From Microstegium vimineum (lineage: Eukaryota; Streptophyta; Magnoliopsida; Poales; Poaceae): 64,000 bases of DNA. Location of the stretch: the NCBI GenBank assembly GCA_022036555.1, contig CM039133.1:8773894-8837893 (forward strand), given 5' to 3'. Each line of letters opens with the position of its first letter. Position 1 is the stretch's first letter. The position numbers and the translations under genes were made by a program. This document shows positions 32,288 through 43,913 of the stretch, piece by piece. The notes under the pieces were generated by a model, which saw only the letters and a program-made list of their open reading frames with translations, searched no databases and was not told the DNA's origin.

Positions 32288-32580
32288 TACTGTTTCTCTA
32301 GTACTTCCAACTCATTTCCATCCATCACAACTTTGTATCCTATCTTAGTTAGTTGCCCTAAACTGACAAGGTTACTTCTCAATTTTGGAATATAGTAGAT
32401 AGCAGACAATACCCATTGATCACCTCTTTTTCCCTCAAACACTATAGTACCCCTCCCCTGAATATCAATAGTAGAGTTGTCACCAAACCGTACATTGCCT
32501 GAGACTGATCGATCCAGGTCTCTGAACTTCTGACGAACACCTGTCATATGGTTGTTGGCTCCATTGTCCAAGTACCACAT
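32284..32580 (-). pseudogene. Copia aspartic protease region
   Basis: It begins WYLDNGANNHMTG. The usual D-S/T-G motif reads DNG, a variant seen in plant Copia elements. The segment continues to NLVSLGQL and LEVLEKQY. The four-base overlap with the integrase frame marks a frameshift between them. Confidence 0.8.
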
Positions 32581-32589
32581 ATCACCAGA

Positions 32590-33689
32590 TGGATCACCTC
32601 CCTCTCATAGATGAAGTTCAGGTAGTACATTTGCCTCCATCAGAAGCACTTTCTGAATTTGTTTCCCTGATGAACACTGTAGCTTGTCCGGCAATGACGT
32701 TTCTGCAAGCAACACAGTTGGTTCATCATACTCCACCTTGGCAAAATGTGCCACCTCCTTCTTGTTCTCACCACTAGGACACCTATTTGCATAGTGTCCG
32801 TAGTTATGGCACTTGAAGCATTTGACGTGACTTTTATCATGCTTCCCGGTGCCATCTTTTCCAGCATCAGCTCCTCCACCGCGACCACCGTTTCCAACAC
32901 CACGGCCACAGCCTCGCCCTCACCAACTGCCTTCTCCTCTCTTCCCCTTCCTCGAGGAATCTCCTCCAGCACTCTTCTGCTTCGCTTCCCATTCAGCCTG
33001 GGTAAGCAACACTTGACCCTTCTCTGTACGCGCGCCGCCAGTGCTCCGCCGCGTACGTTCCTCGAACGCCTTCAGGCACCCAACAGCCTCGTCAAACGCT
33101 AGAGTCTTGAGATCATAAAATTGTTCTATCCCTGCCACGACAGTTAGATACCGATTGAGCACTAGATCGAACAATTTTTTCACCAGATCTGCATCACCAA
33201 TGCTCCCCCCAAACTGCTACTGCGAACTGAGAGAGCCGTCAGTTTCCCCACAATCTGATCCAGTGGATCATCATCCTTCATCACCACAGCATCAAACTCA
33301 CTTTTCAAGGTTTGAAGACAAGCATCTTTGACTCTATCCGCGCCGACGAACTGGGCCTTTAGTGAATCCCACACCTCCTTTCCCGTCTTCTTCTTTGCTA
33401 CTTGCATCAAGATATCGTCGGGAATGCACTGAAGTAAATGAGCTTTCACCTTTTTGTTCTTGGCGGTTAACTTCGCCATCCGCGCCGCATCTGCTGATGT
33501 CAATGGCGCCGCCTCTGGATCTGGTTCCACCACCTCCCACTCCTCCCGATCCACCATGATCGCCTGAACCTGAATACACCAGCTGGTGTAATTCGAAGTC
33601 GTCAGGGTTGGGTACACCTGGCGCGCTTCCCCATCGCCTCGCGCCCCATCTCCGCCACCACCGGCACTGCTGCCGCCGACGAACGACAA
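32590..33689 (-). pseudogene. Copia gag with CCHC zinc knuckle, frameshifted
   Basis: ATG 33689 opens a capsid-type region (YTSWCIQVQAIM, KEVWDSLKAQFVG, LKSEFDAVVM) that shifts frame near 33183 and continues as LVLNRYLTVVAGIEQF and FEERTRRSTGG. A CCHC knuckle C-x2-C-x4-H-x4-C (CFKCHNYGHYANRC, near 32785-32824) follows after another stop. The gag ATG is about 50 nt from the LTR. Confidence 0.8.
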
Positions 33690-33739
33690 GGACCTAATCT
33701 AGAGTGTCTCCGCGTGTAATCACTAGCTCTGTTACCAGA

Positions 33740-34164
33740 TGTTAGTCTAGGATCATGAATACACGCTGTATGTGGCTGGATCAATCACAGAAACAAGATG
33801 AACACGAAAAACTTTGACGCAACCGTTGCGATACCGATAGGGTGACAGCGCCCCTTTTCGCCTTGAATAGAATGCAACACACTGAGCCTAACCGACATTA
33901 CAATGCATAACTCGACACCTACTAGTCCCAGCTACTTATACCAGCAGCTAACGCAGCACTTTTACAAAGCAACAACTGCTCGAAATCTAACACAGAAAGC
34001 AGTAAAACACACGATGCAGATAACTAGGAACGTGGGCGCGGTCACCACCAGCAACTGCTTCCAGCTTTGACTGCTTCGGTTTGAACCTTAGAATTCCCGC
34101 CTTGCTACTGCTTGGCTGATCACACCTGCTCCCTTCCTGTCAGAGTGATAGGCTTACACCAACA
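33740..34164 (-). repeat. 5' LTR of the Copia element
   Basis: 425 bp, with TG and CA ends on the plus strand (TGTTAG to CCAACA). It is the uninterrupted copy and shows the empty target of the SINE. Confidence 0.92.
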
Positions 34165-34309
34165 GACACCACAGGCATGCCCGACTGCAGTGTGAACAGA
34201 ACACTGAACACCGCATTGCATCCCACTAGCAGCCGAGGAGTCGCCCTTGTTTCTGTTGATCTTCACTGCATTGCGGTGTTGGTTGTTGCACTACCGGAAA
34301 CCGGCTCGT

Positions 34310-34625
34310 TGCCGTGTGTCCTAGGGTTTGTCGAGTGCTTTCCTCCAGGCACTCAGCATATTGTGACACTCGGCAAAAGAGCCGTTTGCCGAGTGTCGGG
34401 CACTCGGTAAAGAAAACCACTCGGCAAAAGCTGGTTTACCAAGTATTCGGCACTCGGCAATGTCTGACACTCGGCAAACGGCGTTAGGAACAGACGCCGT
34501 CAGAGGTTTGCCGAGTGTCCTCGTTAAACACTCGGCAACTTAAATGGTTTGCCAAGTGTCTTGAGCTATACACTCGGCAAACCTAGCCGTTTGCCGAGTG
34601 TTTTCTTTGGCACTTGGCAAACCAA
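34310..34625. repeat. Left subterminal CACTCGGCAAA array
   Basis: About a dozen direct and inverted TTTGCCGAGTG or CACTCGGCAAA motifs with 10-30 bp spacing. In En/Spm such repeats bind the TNPA-type protein. Another pair sits at 35258-35338, separated by AT-rich filler at 34630-35250 in which no gene was seen. Confidence 0.85.
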
Positions 34626-35344
34626 TTTTTTTCTTTTTGAGTTTGGTCTCCAGACTTTTTCTACTGTCCTTCAATAGTACCTAGAACTATATATTTTCTT
34701 ATGACAATTTTATCCATGTGTTTGCTATATTTAGTTAGTTTTTTTCAATTAAGTGAATTATTTGACCGAAGCCAAATTTGAACTACAAGTGATTGAAATA
34801 ATGAAAAACAATGATTGAAAAAATATTATCCATATTATTAAGCATAATTTGAGTTCATATGTTGTAAAGTAAAACAAAAACTCCACATATTGTGTACGAA
34901 CCATGATTTCAAATTTGTGCTAGAATTGATTAAAAAATATATAAATATCAAATGGACTCCAAAAATGTTAAAATTTATCATGGAGCCATTATATCATACT
35001 TAGAACATGTGATAAAAATATGGGATGATTTCGCAAAAGTTGTCACATACGTGTCTTACAAATCCAATCATCTCCGATAATGTTTCATATCACTTAGAGG
35101 GATTGAGTAGGATTTGAATTGAAACCGAAGCTAAAATTCAAATTTGACTTCAAAACTTTTCGTATAAGCAATACAAAACATATATGGTGTGATGTCAAGA
35201 TTTGGTAATTTTTTTAAACCGTTTGATATTTTTTAATGTTTAGTAACATTTATGTAACGTTTGCCGAGTGTCAATGGGGAGACACTCGGCAAAGGGGGAC
35301 GTTTGCCGAGTGCCAGATCGAAGACACTCGGCAAACGCTGGAAC

Positions 35345-36242
35345 CGGCCTTATCCGGACTTAGCCATTTTTCGGCCGCACGCTCACACACACACGCACAC
35401 ACGCCAGCCACCGCCGCCGCGCAACACCCCGCCCACCGGTGAGCTCGCAACCGCCGCCGCCCCACCCCCACTCCTCCCCCGCCGCCGCCCCGCCCCCATC
35501 CCCTCTCCTCCTCCGCTGCCGCCCCGCCCCCACCCCACTGCTCCCCCGCTGCAGCCCCCACCCCCACCTTGCCCGAGGGAGCTCGGCCCGAGCCCCGACC
35601 CTGGCCAGTCCCGTCCGAGCCCCCTCCTCCACCCCCTCCCCAGCCGGCGCGGCCCCCCACCACCCCAACCCCAGCCCCACCGAGGCGGCCATCCCCACCC
35701 ACACTCCCACCGATCAACATACAGAGAAGGAAGTGTAGGGGAAGAAGAAGAAGAAGAAGAAGAAGAAGAAGGATACGCAGGGAGAAGGGGAAGAGAGGAG
35801 GAGGAAGAAGAAGGAGGCCGCCCGTCGCCGGTTTCCACCGCCCAAGGTATGAATTAGAAGAGATATTAGTTGTTATTGTAGTTGTAGTTTTAGTTGTAGT
35901 TGTGGTAGTGGTAGTGGTAGTGGTAGTGGTATAGTGATAGTGATACCGGTAGCGGTAGGGTTATTGGTAGTGCCCATCTTGATTCGTTATGAGCATGGAT
36001 TCAACCTATATATGTGTATGGTTGTCGGTCATCGAGCCTTTGACATAAACGTGGTTGCCGGCCATCGTGCCATTGTTTTATTGCAGATTTTGGAAACCTC
36101 ACCGTGCAGGGGAGATTCTGTCGAAATTTTTACTTATGTTATTCTTTTTTCTTTTGCAGAAGGAAGGGGAGAAAGGAGCAGGTAGCCTGACTCGCCACGT
36201 CACCTCGTCACCTCGCCACTGCACCGACTCGCCACGGCTCCG
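35345..36242 (+). other. GC-rich leader region of the CACTA with (GAA)n and GTAGTGGTAGT repeats
   Basis: 35380-35730 is extremely C-rich on the plus strand. A GAAGAA run covers about 35739-35771, and a GTAGTGGTAGT-type run covers 35880-35950. Long frames exist in several phases because of composition, so I call no gene. It probably holds the promoter and leader of the transposon gene. Confidence 0.4.
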
Positions 36243-39218
36243 TGTAACACCCTAAAATTTGAAATAGTAAATAGATTTGAATTTGATTTGAATTCGATTT
36301 AATTTAAAGTATTTTGTGAAGCATAGAATTAAATATATAAAACTTAAATTAATTATCATGTTAGGGTTTAACTTGTGTGATGCACTCATGCTCTTGCATT
36401 CTTTTTGTGTGGCTTTGCAAACTTTGGAAAAAGGGAATTCAAATCTTATTTGAAAAATCTTTTGCAAAACTCTGAAAATAAAAAGAAAAGTGAAAACCCT
36501 CACCTCTTACTGTTCTGGCCAGAGGCCCAGCCCGCGGCCTGTCCCTCCCCCTCTCTCTCTTTCTCTCAGCTGGGCCGGCCCAGTCCGCCCGCGCTCCCTC
36601 CCTCTCTTTCACTGCCAGCATGGCCCCGCTTGTCGGCGCCGTTCCTTCCCCTTCCCCTTCACTGACACCGCAACCCCACGGGTCAGTCCTCCCCTCTCCT
36701 CTCCTTCTCTGTTCGTGTCCGAACGGGACACTGCCGGACGCCGACGTGCCGCGCGTGAACCGCCGACGCGGATCCCCCGCGTTCCCCTCCGGCACGGACT
36801 CTCCACCGCCCTCCTTAAATAGCGCCGAGCCCCGCACCGACCCCTCATCCTCGAGTTCTCGCTCTGCCTCGCAATCCGCCAGCCGCAGCGCCGCCGCGAT
36901 CCGCTCTACTCCGCCGTCGCGAGCCCGTTCTGCGCCGCCGGCCGTTCCAATCGCTTCGCAAAGCGCCGCAACACGTTCGCGTGAGTTCCGAACGCATCAT
37001 CTCTCTCTTCTTTCCCTCCCTTGTGCTCTGTGTCATCCCGTCGCCGTGCGCCGTGGATCCGACGCCGCAGAACACCGTCGTCGGCCCCCTTCCGCCCTTT
37101 GCTGAGCTTCGGCTTTGCCCTAGCAAGCTTCGCCATGCTCCCCTTGTTCTCCCCGAGCAGTTTCCCAGTCAGTTTGGCCACCCAAAGTCCCTAACCGCCG
37201 TCACAAAATGCCGCCGCCGCGGTTCATCGTCGTCGACGCTCTCCGTCCTTCTCCGAGCTTCGCCGATGACCTAGACGAGCTCGCGATGCCATCCTCGACC
37301 CCTCGGTGCAATCGGATTTGAAAACGGGGCACTGCAGAGCCCTATTCCCCTCGCGCCGCCGTGCTCTAGCCGCCGGCCATGGCAACCGTCGCGCCGCCCT
37401 GCTCTGACTCGGTGAAGAACCGCCGAGCCCCTCCCCGATCTAATCCTGTCCCTTCATCTCTAATCCTACGGCTCAAGATCCACCATACCCCTTCGCCTGC
37501 AGTTTTTGCTAAAGAGCCCCTGCACTTTCTCCCCCCTAAACCCGTGGTCCAAAGCATCTTCAGCCTTTACGTTTTTCCATCGGGAAAACGTATTCCCCTC
37601 TGAGATAGTTTTAATTCCGAAAATAAATAAAACCCTAATTTCCCCCTTTTTGCCCCTAAACTTCAAACGCTTATATTTTCTTCGTTTCAAATCCAAATCG
37701 ATCCGTTCGAGTTGCGTTAGATCCGTATTTTCATGCTCTATCCAGTAGTATAGGTTTCACCTATGTTAATTACTTTTGAAAATCAGAGAAAATTACATTG
37801 CTTTTGCTAAACCTATCTCTCTTCAAAATCCCGTTTTATCTCTAAGTTCTTCGTTTTAGATCCGATTAGCGTGATTCTCGTATTTGTGTGATCGTAGTAA
37901 AGCATAGATCTGTTTTATAACCTTTTCAAAGTCTCTTTATTGTTTATGGTGTAATGTTCTGATCATGTCTTTGTTTGCTTCGTGTATGATTGTTCGGATG
38001 ATTGCATGGTGATGTCGATCGAGTACAGCCGGTGAGATCTTCGTTGACCAAGAGTTCTTTGCAACAGATCAGGATCACCAAGAGCTTTGGGATCAAGGCA
38101 AGTTTAACATGGGATCATCCTTGTTACCTATTCACCATAATTCAATCTAGTCATATTGCATGTGTGTAATTTGATTCCTATTAGATCTATACCATAGCTT
38201 TGTTATCCTTTACCTTGTCACCATGGGTTTATATGCATATGGGTAGCTTTGCTATGCTTTACAATAATGGATCTTGAGATGAATCTTGACTAATGATATA
38301 TGCAACAATGAGATAAAATTTTGCTTTTGTAGCAACATGGAATAGGACCCCACTGTAGGGCAAAAGCTGGGATTTCTAATACAACCACAAGTGCTATAAT
38401 GGCTCTGGCTTTAGTCAAGTATAAAGATTCGTACTAGCATGTTGGCAGTTCGTGAAAGGCACCTTTGCCGAGCTGGTTATAGGGTATAGCTTGTGTGGGG
38501 ACCGCTGCGGGTGGTACCATCGAGGTGTCCCATATACCCCTTTGCATTGGGTCCGTAGGGTCTATCAACATGTTAGGAAGACTTTTGAAAGGCTTCATAG
38601 TGTTCCCTGCCCGCTCACCTTGGAAGTGTTTTGGGAGTTATAAACCCGGGCATATGGGTAACATGGCTTGTGGGTAAAGTGTATAACCTCTGCAGAGTGT
38701 AAATCTATCATGATAGCCATGCTCACGGTTACGAGCGGCCTGGAAAACTCACAGTGTAGATGACCCTGTTGTTTAATTGTTAATGTTGGATATTAATCTT
38801 ATCATGTGGTTATTAATTGGGTTATGCATAAATAAAGCTAAGTGTTGGTAAAACTTGACCAAGTTAAAAGCAACCGTAGTACAACCAGTGTCAACCTTTT
38901 GAGCTTCATAACCCTATGTTACTCTTGCTGAGTACGTAAGTACTCACTCTTGCTTTCTCAACCCCTTCAGATGGCTATGAAGGCTACCGTGAGGAGTACT
39001 AGGCTAGTTGTCAACCAGTCGGCGTTCCCTGTGAAGTGGAGCTTCGTCGCGAGAGTTATCTTTATATTCTGCTGTTATGTTATTTAAATATTATTCGTTA
39101 TGTAATAAACACTCACTGATGGTACAATTTAAAGATTTGTCGGCTTATGTGTGTGATTGATCTCTAGGCACACATGAGTTATTCATATTCAATTTTGTCC
39201 TTAAAATTGGGTGTGACA
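36243..39218 (+). mobile_element. Nested LTR-like insertion (solo LTR candidate)
   Basis: It starts TGTAACACCC and ends GGGTGTGACA, so the ends are inverted over 9 of 10 bases and carry TG and CA. The flanks CTCCG and CTCGG fit a 5-bp target duplication with one change. Inside is a promoter-like CCTTAAATAGCG near 36813 in a GC-rich zone and an AT-rich 3' part; no primer-binding site, polypurine tract or retroviral coding domain was seen. A 3-kb solo LTR of a Ty3/gypsy element is the simplest reading; a non-coding LTR derivative is possible. Confidence 0.55.
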
Positions 39219-39471
39219 CTCGGTAGCCTGACTCCCGCACCACCGAAGGTATAACCCCTCTTTGTTTATCATGGTCATGCATCATGTAACCAGTTAGGCG
39301 TCTCCTGTTCGAAAGAGATATGGTTGGAAATATGTAATTCTTTGCATATCTATAACCATATATGTTTCGAATTGTCCACGTTTCCATCGACAGCCCGTGT
39401 GTGCGTAGAGGAGGTTAGTTTCCATGGTCTGCTCTGATCCGAGATAGAGTTTCGACGGCACCTCCCTTGAA

Positions 39472-39681
39472 ATGGAAATAGACAATGAAAGGGTATCTGC
39501 CGAGGATGCTGGAGATGAGGTGGAAAATGTAAAAGACTTACAATTACTTGAGAGATTAAGTTTAGGCAATGGAAATGAGGATAACATCGCTCCTTCGGAT
39601 AGTGTTGAGCCTTTGGACACGGTTGATAGTGGTGATGACATTTATGATCCCGCTACTCCTAACCATGATGAGTATTTCTAA
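39472..39681 (+). pseudogene. Acidic 69-codon exon-like frame in the CACTA, function unknown
   Basis: It encodes an acidic segment (MEIDNERVSAEDAGDE, LQLLERLSLGNG, DIYDPATPNHDEYF). It lies just upstream of the Transposase_24-type gene and may be an upstream exon or the tail of a deleted transposon gene. No domain was recognised. Confidence 0.35.
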
Positions 39682-39788
39682 TACATGTAATACATTGTTA
39701 TTTTGTTTATTATTTTTCATGTCTTTCATAATTATGTTATTATACTAATTGGTATACTAATTATTCTTTTAAATGCAGGTGATTCAAG

Positions 39789-42053
39789 ATGGTCGGCAGC
39801 GGAATGAGGGCTCTCTCCTCGGTTTACGCCGCGTCGAGCAGGAGGCGGAGCGCACGCAGGAGAGCCTCGGATCCTACCCTGCAGCCAGAGGCGCAGGCAC
39901 AACAGGAGGAGCAGGAGGAGGAGCAGGGGGACGAAGAGCAACAGGAGCCGCAGGAGCAACAGCAGCCGTAGGAGCACGAGCAGGCGCAGGGGGTTGAGGC
40001 GGAGGAGGGGGACGACGACGACGACTCGGCACCTGCAGAGGGTTCCACTTCAGCTGCTCTGCCGACTGTCTACTTGCGAGGACAGGCGAGCCTCCCTCAG
40101 CGACCCATCCCATTGTCGGGTCGTCCGATGATTCGACCCGGGGTAGAAAAGTAAGTACTTTTGTATGGTTTCCCTATTTCATTTAATATGTTTAAAACCA
40201 CAATTACAACTAACATTCTTGGGTCTCTTGTGCAGGAGTTGGTCGTTTGTGAGTCCAAGTACTCACAAACGCTCGGTGAATGGGATCTTGGGTCTCTTGT
40301 GCAAGGAGCACTTCCTTGGCTTAGTTGAGTACGCTGGCATCGTAGGTCCGGCGTACACATTTGACCACTACACCGTGGCAACTGATGCTCCAGATCGGAA
40401 TGACACTACGTTTGCCAACAAAGCGGAGCGGGTAATCGGAGAGTTGTGGATAAGTTGTATCGCACAAATTTTTTGTAAAGTCTTAAAATACATAATAGAT
40501 ACATCATGCCTCTCTCTATATGTATGTGTGCAGGATTTCTATAGATGACAGGAGGGACACGAGACCCACGCCGACACTGTGGCTCGCCGAGTTTGCAAGA
40601 AACTCGTGTCGGACATGCACTACGAGTCGCGTGTCCAGTCCATCGTGACTTACCACGGCGACATCCTTAAGGAAAAGGTCTCCAAAGCTGACGCCAGGAA
40701 TATTAGGATGACACGACAGCAGTACGAAGATGTAAGTATACAACTTTACTATTGATTTTATTTAAGATTTAGTTGGCTAAATATGATATTCATATATGTC
40801 ACTTGATGTGTGTAGGTGATTCCATGGTGGTGCTCCCATCATACCGAGTGATGGAAACAGATTGTGGATAATTGGTGCGGCCCCGATTGGGAGGAGACGC
40901 ATAACGCTTGTCGAGAGCGGCGTTTGATGAGGCCAGGCACAACACACTACCAAGGAAGCCAGAACTTGGGTACGTCAATGACTACAATTTAGTGCAATAG
41001 TTACTTTGCATGGTTTCTAATCATCTTGTTGGTTTCTCGCAGTCGGTAAAGCATGACAACCAGCCTTGCAATCTGTTCAAGGCATTTGCCTTGTCCAAAA
41101 AGGGCACGACGTCATCGAACATAGACTACAACCCGGATGACCCGCCAGAGAAGTACACTAACCCGAGCGTCCAGAGCCGCCTTACCGAGTACACTTCAGC
41201 GGTAAAGAATCTCCATGGAGCACACTACGATCCGACCACCAAGAAGCTTGGGCGGTACTGGATTGCCGACGGTGCACTCGACATAGCCAGTACGCCCAGT
41301 CTCAGCCAGATTAAAGCGAGGGGCAGATCGGGCCCGGTCATACACGAGCGCCCAAACACCTCACAGGAGCAGATGCATGCACTCCAGGTTATTTCTGTTT
41401 TATTTGTCGTTCATTGATTTGCCTTAGCTTTGCATTCGTCTAACATTTGAATGAAATGGTGTAGGCCCAGCTGGAGGATGAGAGGAGGCGACAGGAGGAG
41501 CTGGAGGCGAGGATGGAGGTTGATCGGCAGGCGGCGGAGCTTGAGCGGCAGACGATGGCCGAAGAGCGAGTACTCAACCATCAGAGTCTGCAAAAGATGT
41601 TTGAGTACATGCAGAGCCTTCGAGCCGCTCAGGGTATGGCTCCTCTGGCTTTGGAGCTGCCCCCACGTCCACCTCCACCTCGACCTATCTACTTCGGCAC
41701 TCCTGTGAGTATAAATGTTTTGGTTCATATGTTTACGCTTGTGGTCAAAGCACAATAGCACTTGTAACCTAGCATACTTCGAATGTTAGAAACTTATAGT
41801 TCACTTGTGTAACACATGCAACCTCTTTTACTTTGTGCAGAATCAATCGGCGACATCAAATAATGCTTCGCCTGCTGGCTTGGGAGCTTCGCCGGTCTAT
41901 GGACCTTTCCATGGCTTGGGAGCGTCGCCGGGCTATGGAGCTTCACCGGGCTATGGAGGATCGTCGGGTTTGGGAGGATCACCAGGCTTGGGAGGCTTGG
42001 GAGGGTCGCCGGGATCAGGTTGTGGGCCTTGTGACCCCGGACCCTCGTCGTGA
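39789..42053 (+). pseudogene. Plant Transposase_24 (Ptta/En/Spm, TNP1-like) gene, decayed, about seven exons
   Basis: Proposed exons with GT-AG borders are 39789-40150, 40236-40431, 40534-40731, 40816-40969, 41043-41387, 41465-41704 and 41841-42053. The core reads LVEYAGIVGPAYTFDHYTV, RRVCKKLVSDMHYESRVQS, IPWWCSHH and DYNPDDPPEKYTNPSVQ, the pattern of the PF03004 family, believed to act as the DNA-binding accessory protein of CACTA elements. A coiled-coil segment (EDERRRQEELEARMEVDRQ) and a Gly/Ser/Pro tail follow. In-frame stops lie in exon 1 (near 39969), in exon 3 after DFYR and in exon 4 after HHTE; the exon 4/5 phase does not match. It is dead. Confidence 0.8.
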
Positions 42054-42254
42054 ACGTTTTGTATTGAACTTTGGATGTTTTGTGAACTGTGGATGCATTG
42101 TGATGTTGAACTATGGATGAATTGACATATATTGTGAGATATATTTGATGTTTGTGATATATGTCTTGTTTGTGATATATATGAGTTACTTGTGATATAT
42201 ATCTTTTGTTTGTCTGGATGGAATTGAAAAATCAAATAAAAAAGACTGTTTCTG

Positions 42255-42722
42255 GTCGATTTGCCGAGTGTAACACTCGGCAAAGGCTTGGTTTGCCGAG
42301 TGTGATGGTCATGACACTCGGCAAAGAAACTATTCCAGAGCACCTGGGAAGACCCTTTGCCGAGTGCCTCAGGTGTGCCGAGTGTTATGGTCAAGGCACT
42401 CGGCACATCTTGCAGATTTGTCGAGTGTCCTGCATGGCGACACTCGGCAAAGGGTGGACGTTCGCCGAGTGTTTGACTCGACACTCGGCAAATCTTCCGT
42501 CACCGCGCCAATGGTTGTTACTGCGCACTTTTTTTTGCTGAGCGTCGCTTTGCTTTGCCGAGTGTCTCCGTACATACGGCAAAACATTTGTCGAGTGCCC
42601 GACAAAAAACACTCGGCAAAACATCTTTACCGTGAACATCGTTGTCGTGTGCGCTTTGCCGAGTGTATTATGGCGTTTGCCAAGTGCCGCAGGAACTCAG
42701 AAAGGGTCCGTCTCCAGTAGTC
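42255..42722. repeat. Right subterminal CACTCGGCAAA array
   Basis: About 14 direct and inverted GCCGAGTGT-type motifs run up to the right terminus, mirroring the left array. Confidence 0.85.
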
Positions 42723-42935
42723 TTGGCTCACGCTCAGCGCAGCAAAATTAAAAGGTCATGGGCGTGAAACCAACAGTGACTGGAAATAATATTTTTTTGG
42801 GAGCCCGTGCACATAATTAACTGCAGCAGCGTGCGAGATTAACTAGCAGCAGCCATCTTTCATCATCTCCACACTTGTTCCACAGCTTGAGCTCGGTGTA
42901 ATGGCAACATCTGGGCAACGATCCTGATCTTGACG

Positions 42936-43485
42936 ACCTAACTCAACCCAAAAGACTAGCCTGATAGGTGAGGGTTATCCCCATCTTATATATTGTGCTC
43001 CTCCGCCATCAATTATCGATGTGGGACTAAACCCAACAATCTCCCTCGTCACACATCGGACCCAACTCTTCCATCACACTATATCATGTGATCTCCGAAG
43101 ACGTTTTGCAGGCCCTAAGTCCAACGCTCATCACACAACCCGTGTGAACCCAAGCGTCCCGTCACATGTGACCCCTGAGATTTAGGTTTCTCCGACCATC
43201 GACTTTGATACCACTTGTTAGAGTGCGCAGCGGAATTCGGCCCAGCTCGCTATACCCACGAGCCAGCACCCCTCGAGCCCAGGTCCACCGGTGCGCAGCG
43301 GAATTCGGCCCAACTCACTATACCCACGAGCCAGCACCCCTCAGGCCCAGGTCCACCGGAGCCCATAATATATCAGGCTTTGAACCTAACTCAACCCAAA
43401 AGACTAGCCTGATAGGTGAGGATTGTCCCCGCTTTATATGTTGTGTTCCCCACCATCAATTACCGATGTGGGACTAAACCCAACA
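42936..43485 (-). mobile_element. TRIM (terminal-repeat retrotransposon in miniature)
   Basis: On the minus strand the 5' LTR (43485 to 43216) starts TGTTGGGTTTAGTCCCACAT and ends CTCTAACA, followed by a primer-binding site TGGTATCAAAGTC (43213-43201) matching initiator tRNA-Met. About 160 bp of internal sequence ends in a purine tract GACGAGGGAGA, and a second LTR starts at 43038 but is cut off near 42936. The 5' LTR contains a 68-bp tandem duplication (43223-43357). No coding capacity. Confidence 0.75.
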
Positions 43486-43487
43486 TC

Positions 43488-43847
43488 AACTACCTAAACT
43501 GTCCGGATGATCCGGATGGCGTGCAGGAAGATGTGTGTGATCTCAACAGCTTCAGGAATGTGAACGATGAAGGTAATGTCAATACATAATCGTCGTCTGT
43601 GACATCGATGTGTTTCCTTTTTCTGCTCGTTTGATTTGGACCAAGCATGCAGACGGTATGATGGGAGCACAAGCATGCAGTTGAAGAAGAAGCACCCTGG
43701 GAGCCTGATCTCAAGCAGCACATGCGTGTCAGAAGGAAAGACCACCCTGCCGCGAGCCTGATTTGAACATGAATGAAGCTACCCACAGGCCACAGTCGAC
43801 AAGTAGTGCTGCTGCCTGATCTCAATGAAATCCCAGGTACGGTTTGC
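43488..43847 (+). pseudogene. Probable N-terminal part of a mariner-like transposase gene
   Basis: Short frames with DLN motifs (EDVCDLNSF, REPDLNMNE, LLPDLNEIP) end at a donor-like CCAGGTACGG near 43847. Plant mariner-like transposases carry acidic N-termini with repeated DLN motifs, and the catalytic part of one lies at 50113 on the same strand, separated by a LINE and a CACTA element. The frame is broken. The link between the two parts is inferred. Confidence 0.35.
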
Positions 43848-43913
43848 CATGATCAATTTTTCTTTTACATACATGAATGGGTCTGAATAGTACACGAAAA
43901 TATGTTCCCTTCA

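Larger units (their letters stand above)
28673..34164 (-). mobile_element. Ty1/Copia LTR retrotransposon, complete but decayed, TSD GACAC
   Basis: The 5.5-kb element lies between GACAC (28668-28672) and GACAC (34165-34169). Its 5' LTR is at the right and its 3' LTR at the left. Next to the 5' LTR is a primer-binding site TGGTAACAGAGC (33726-33737) complementary to initiator tRNA-Met with one mismatch, and beside the 3' LTR a polypurine tract AAGGGGGAG (near 29396-29406). Domain order gag, protease, integrase, RT, RNase H is that of Copia. The two LTRs differ at about 12 of 425 aligned positions by hand count. All enzyme regions carry frameshifts or stops. Confidence 0.93.
34289..42722 (+). 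mobile_element. 8.4-kb CACTA element with nested LTR, TSD TTG
   Basis: The left end CACTACCGGAAACCGG starts at 34289; the right end, reversed, reads GACTACTGGAGACGG and ends at 42722, with the first base changed from C to G. TTG flanks both sides (34286-34288 and 42723-42725). Subterminal arrays of TTTGCCGAGTGT and CACTCGGCAAA lie at 34310-34620, 35255-35340 and 42255-42700. It contains a decayed Transposase_24-type gene but no recognisable TNP2 catalytic transposase, so it is non-autonomous. Without the 3-kb nested insertion it would be about 5.5 kb. Confidence 0.88.

Noticed and set aside
35261..35934. Long proline- and arginine-rich frames of up to 198 codons
   Set aside because: Several frames are open on both strands because of extreme C and GAA-repeat composition; no start, domain or splice context supports any of them.
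36490..37557. Several frames of 60-160 codons in a GC-rich zone
   Set aside because: They overlap in multiple phases inside an LTR-like insertion near its promoter; no domain was recognised.
43205..43477. Plus-strand frame of 90 codons with repeated YTHEPAP
   Set aside because: It is created by the tandem duplication in the TRIM LTR.
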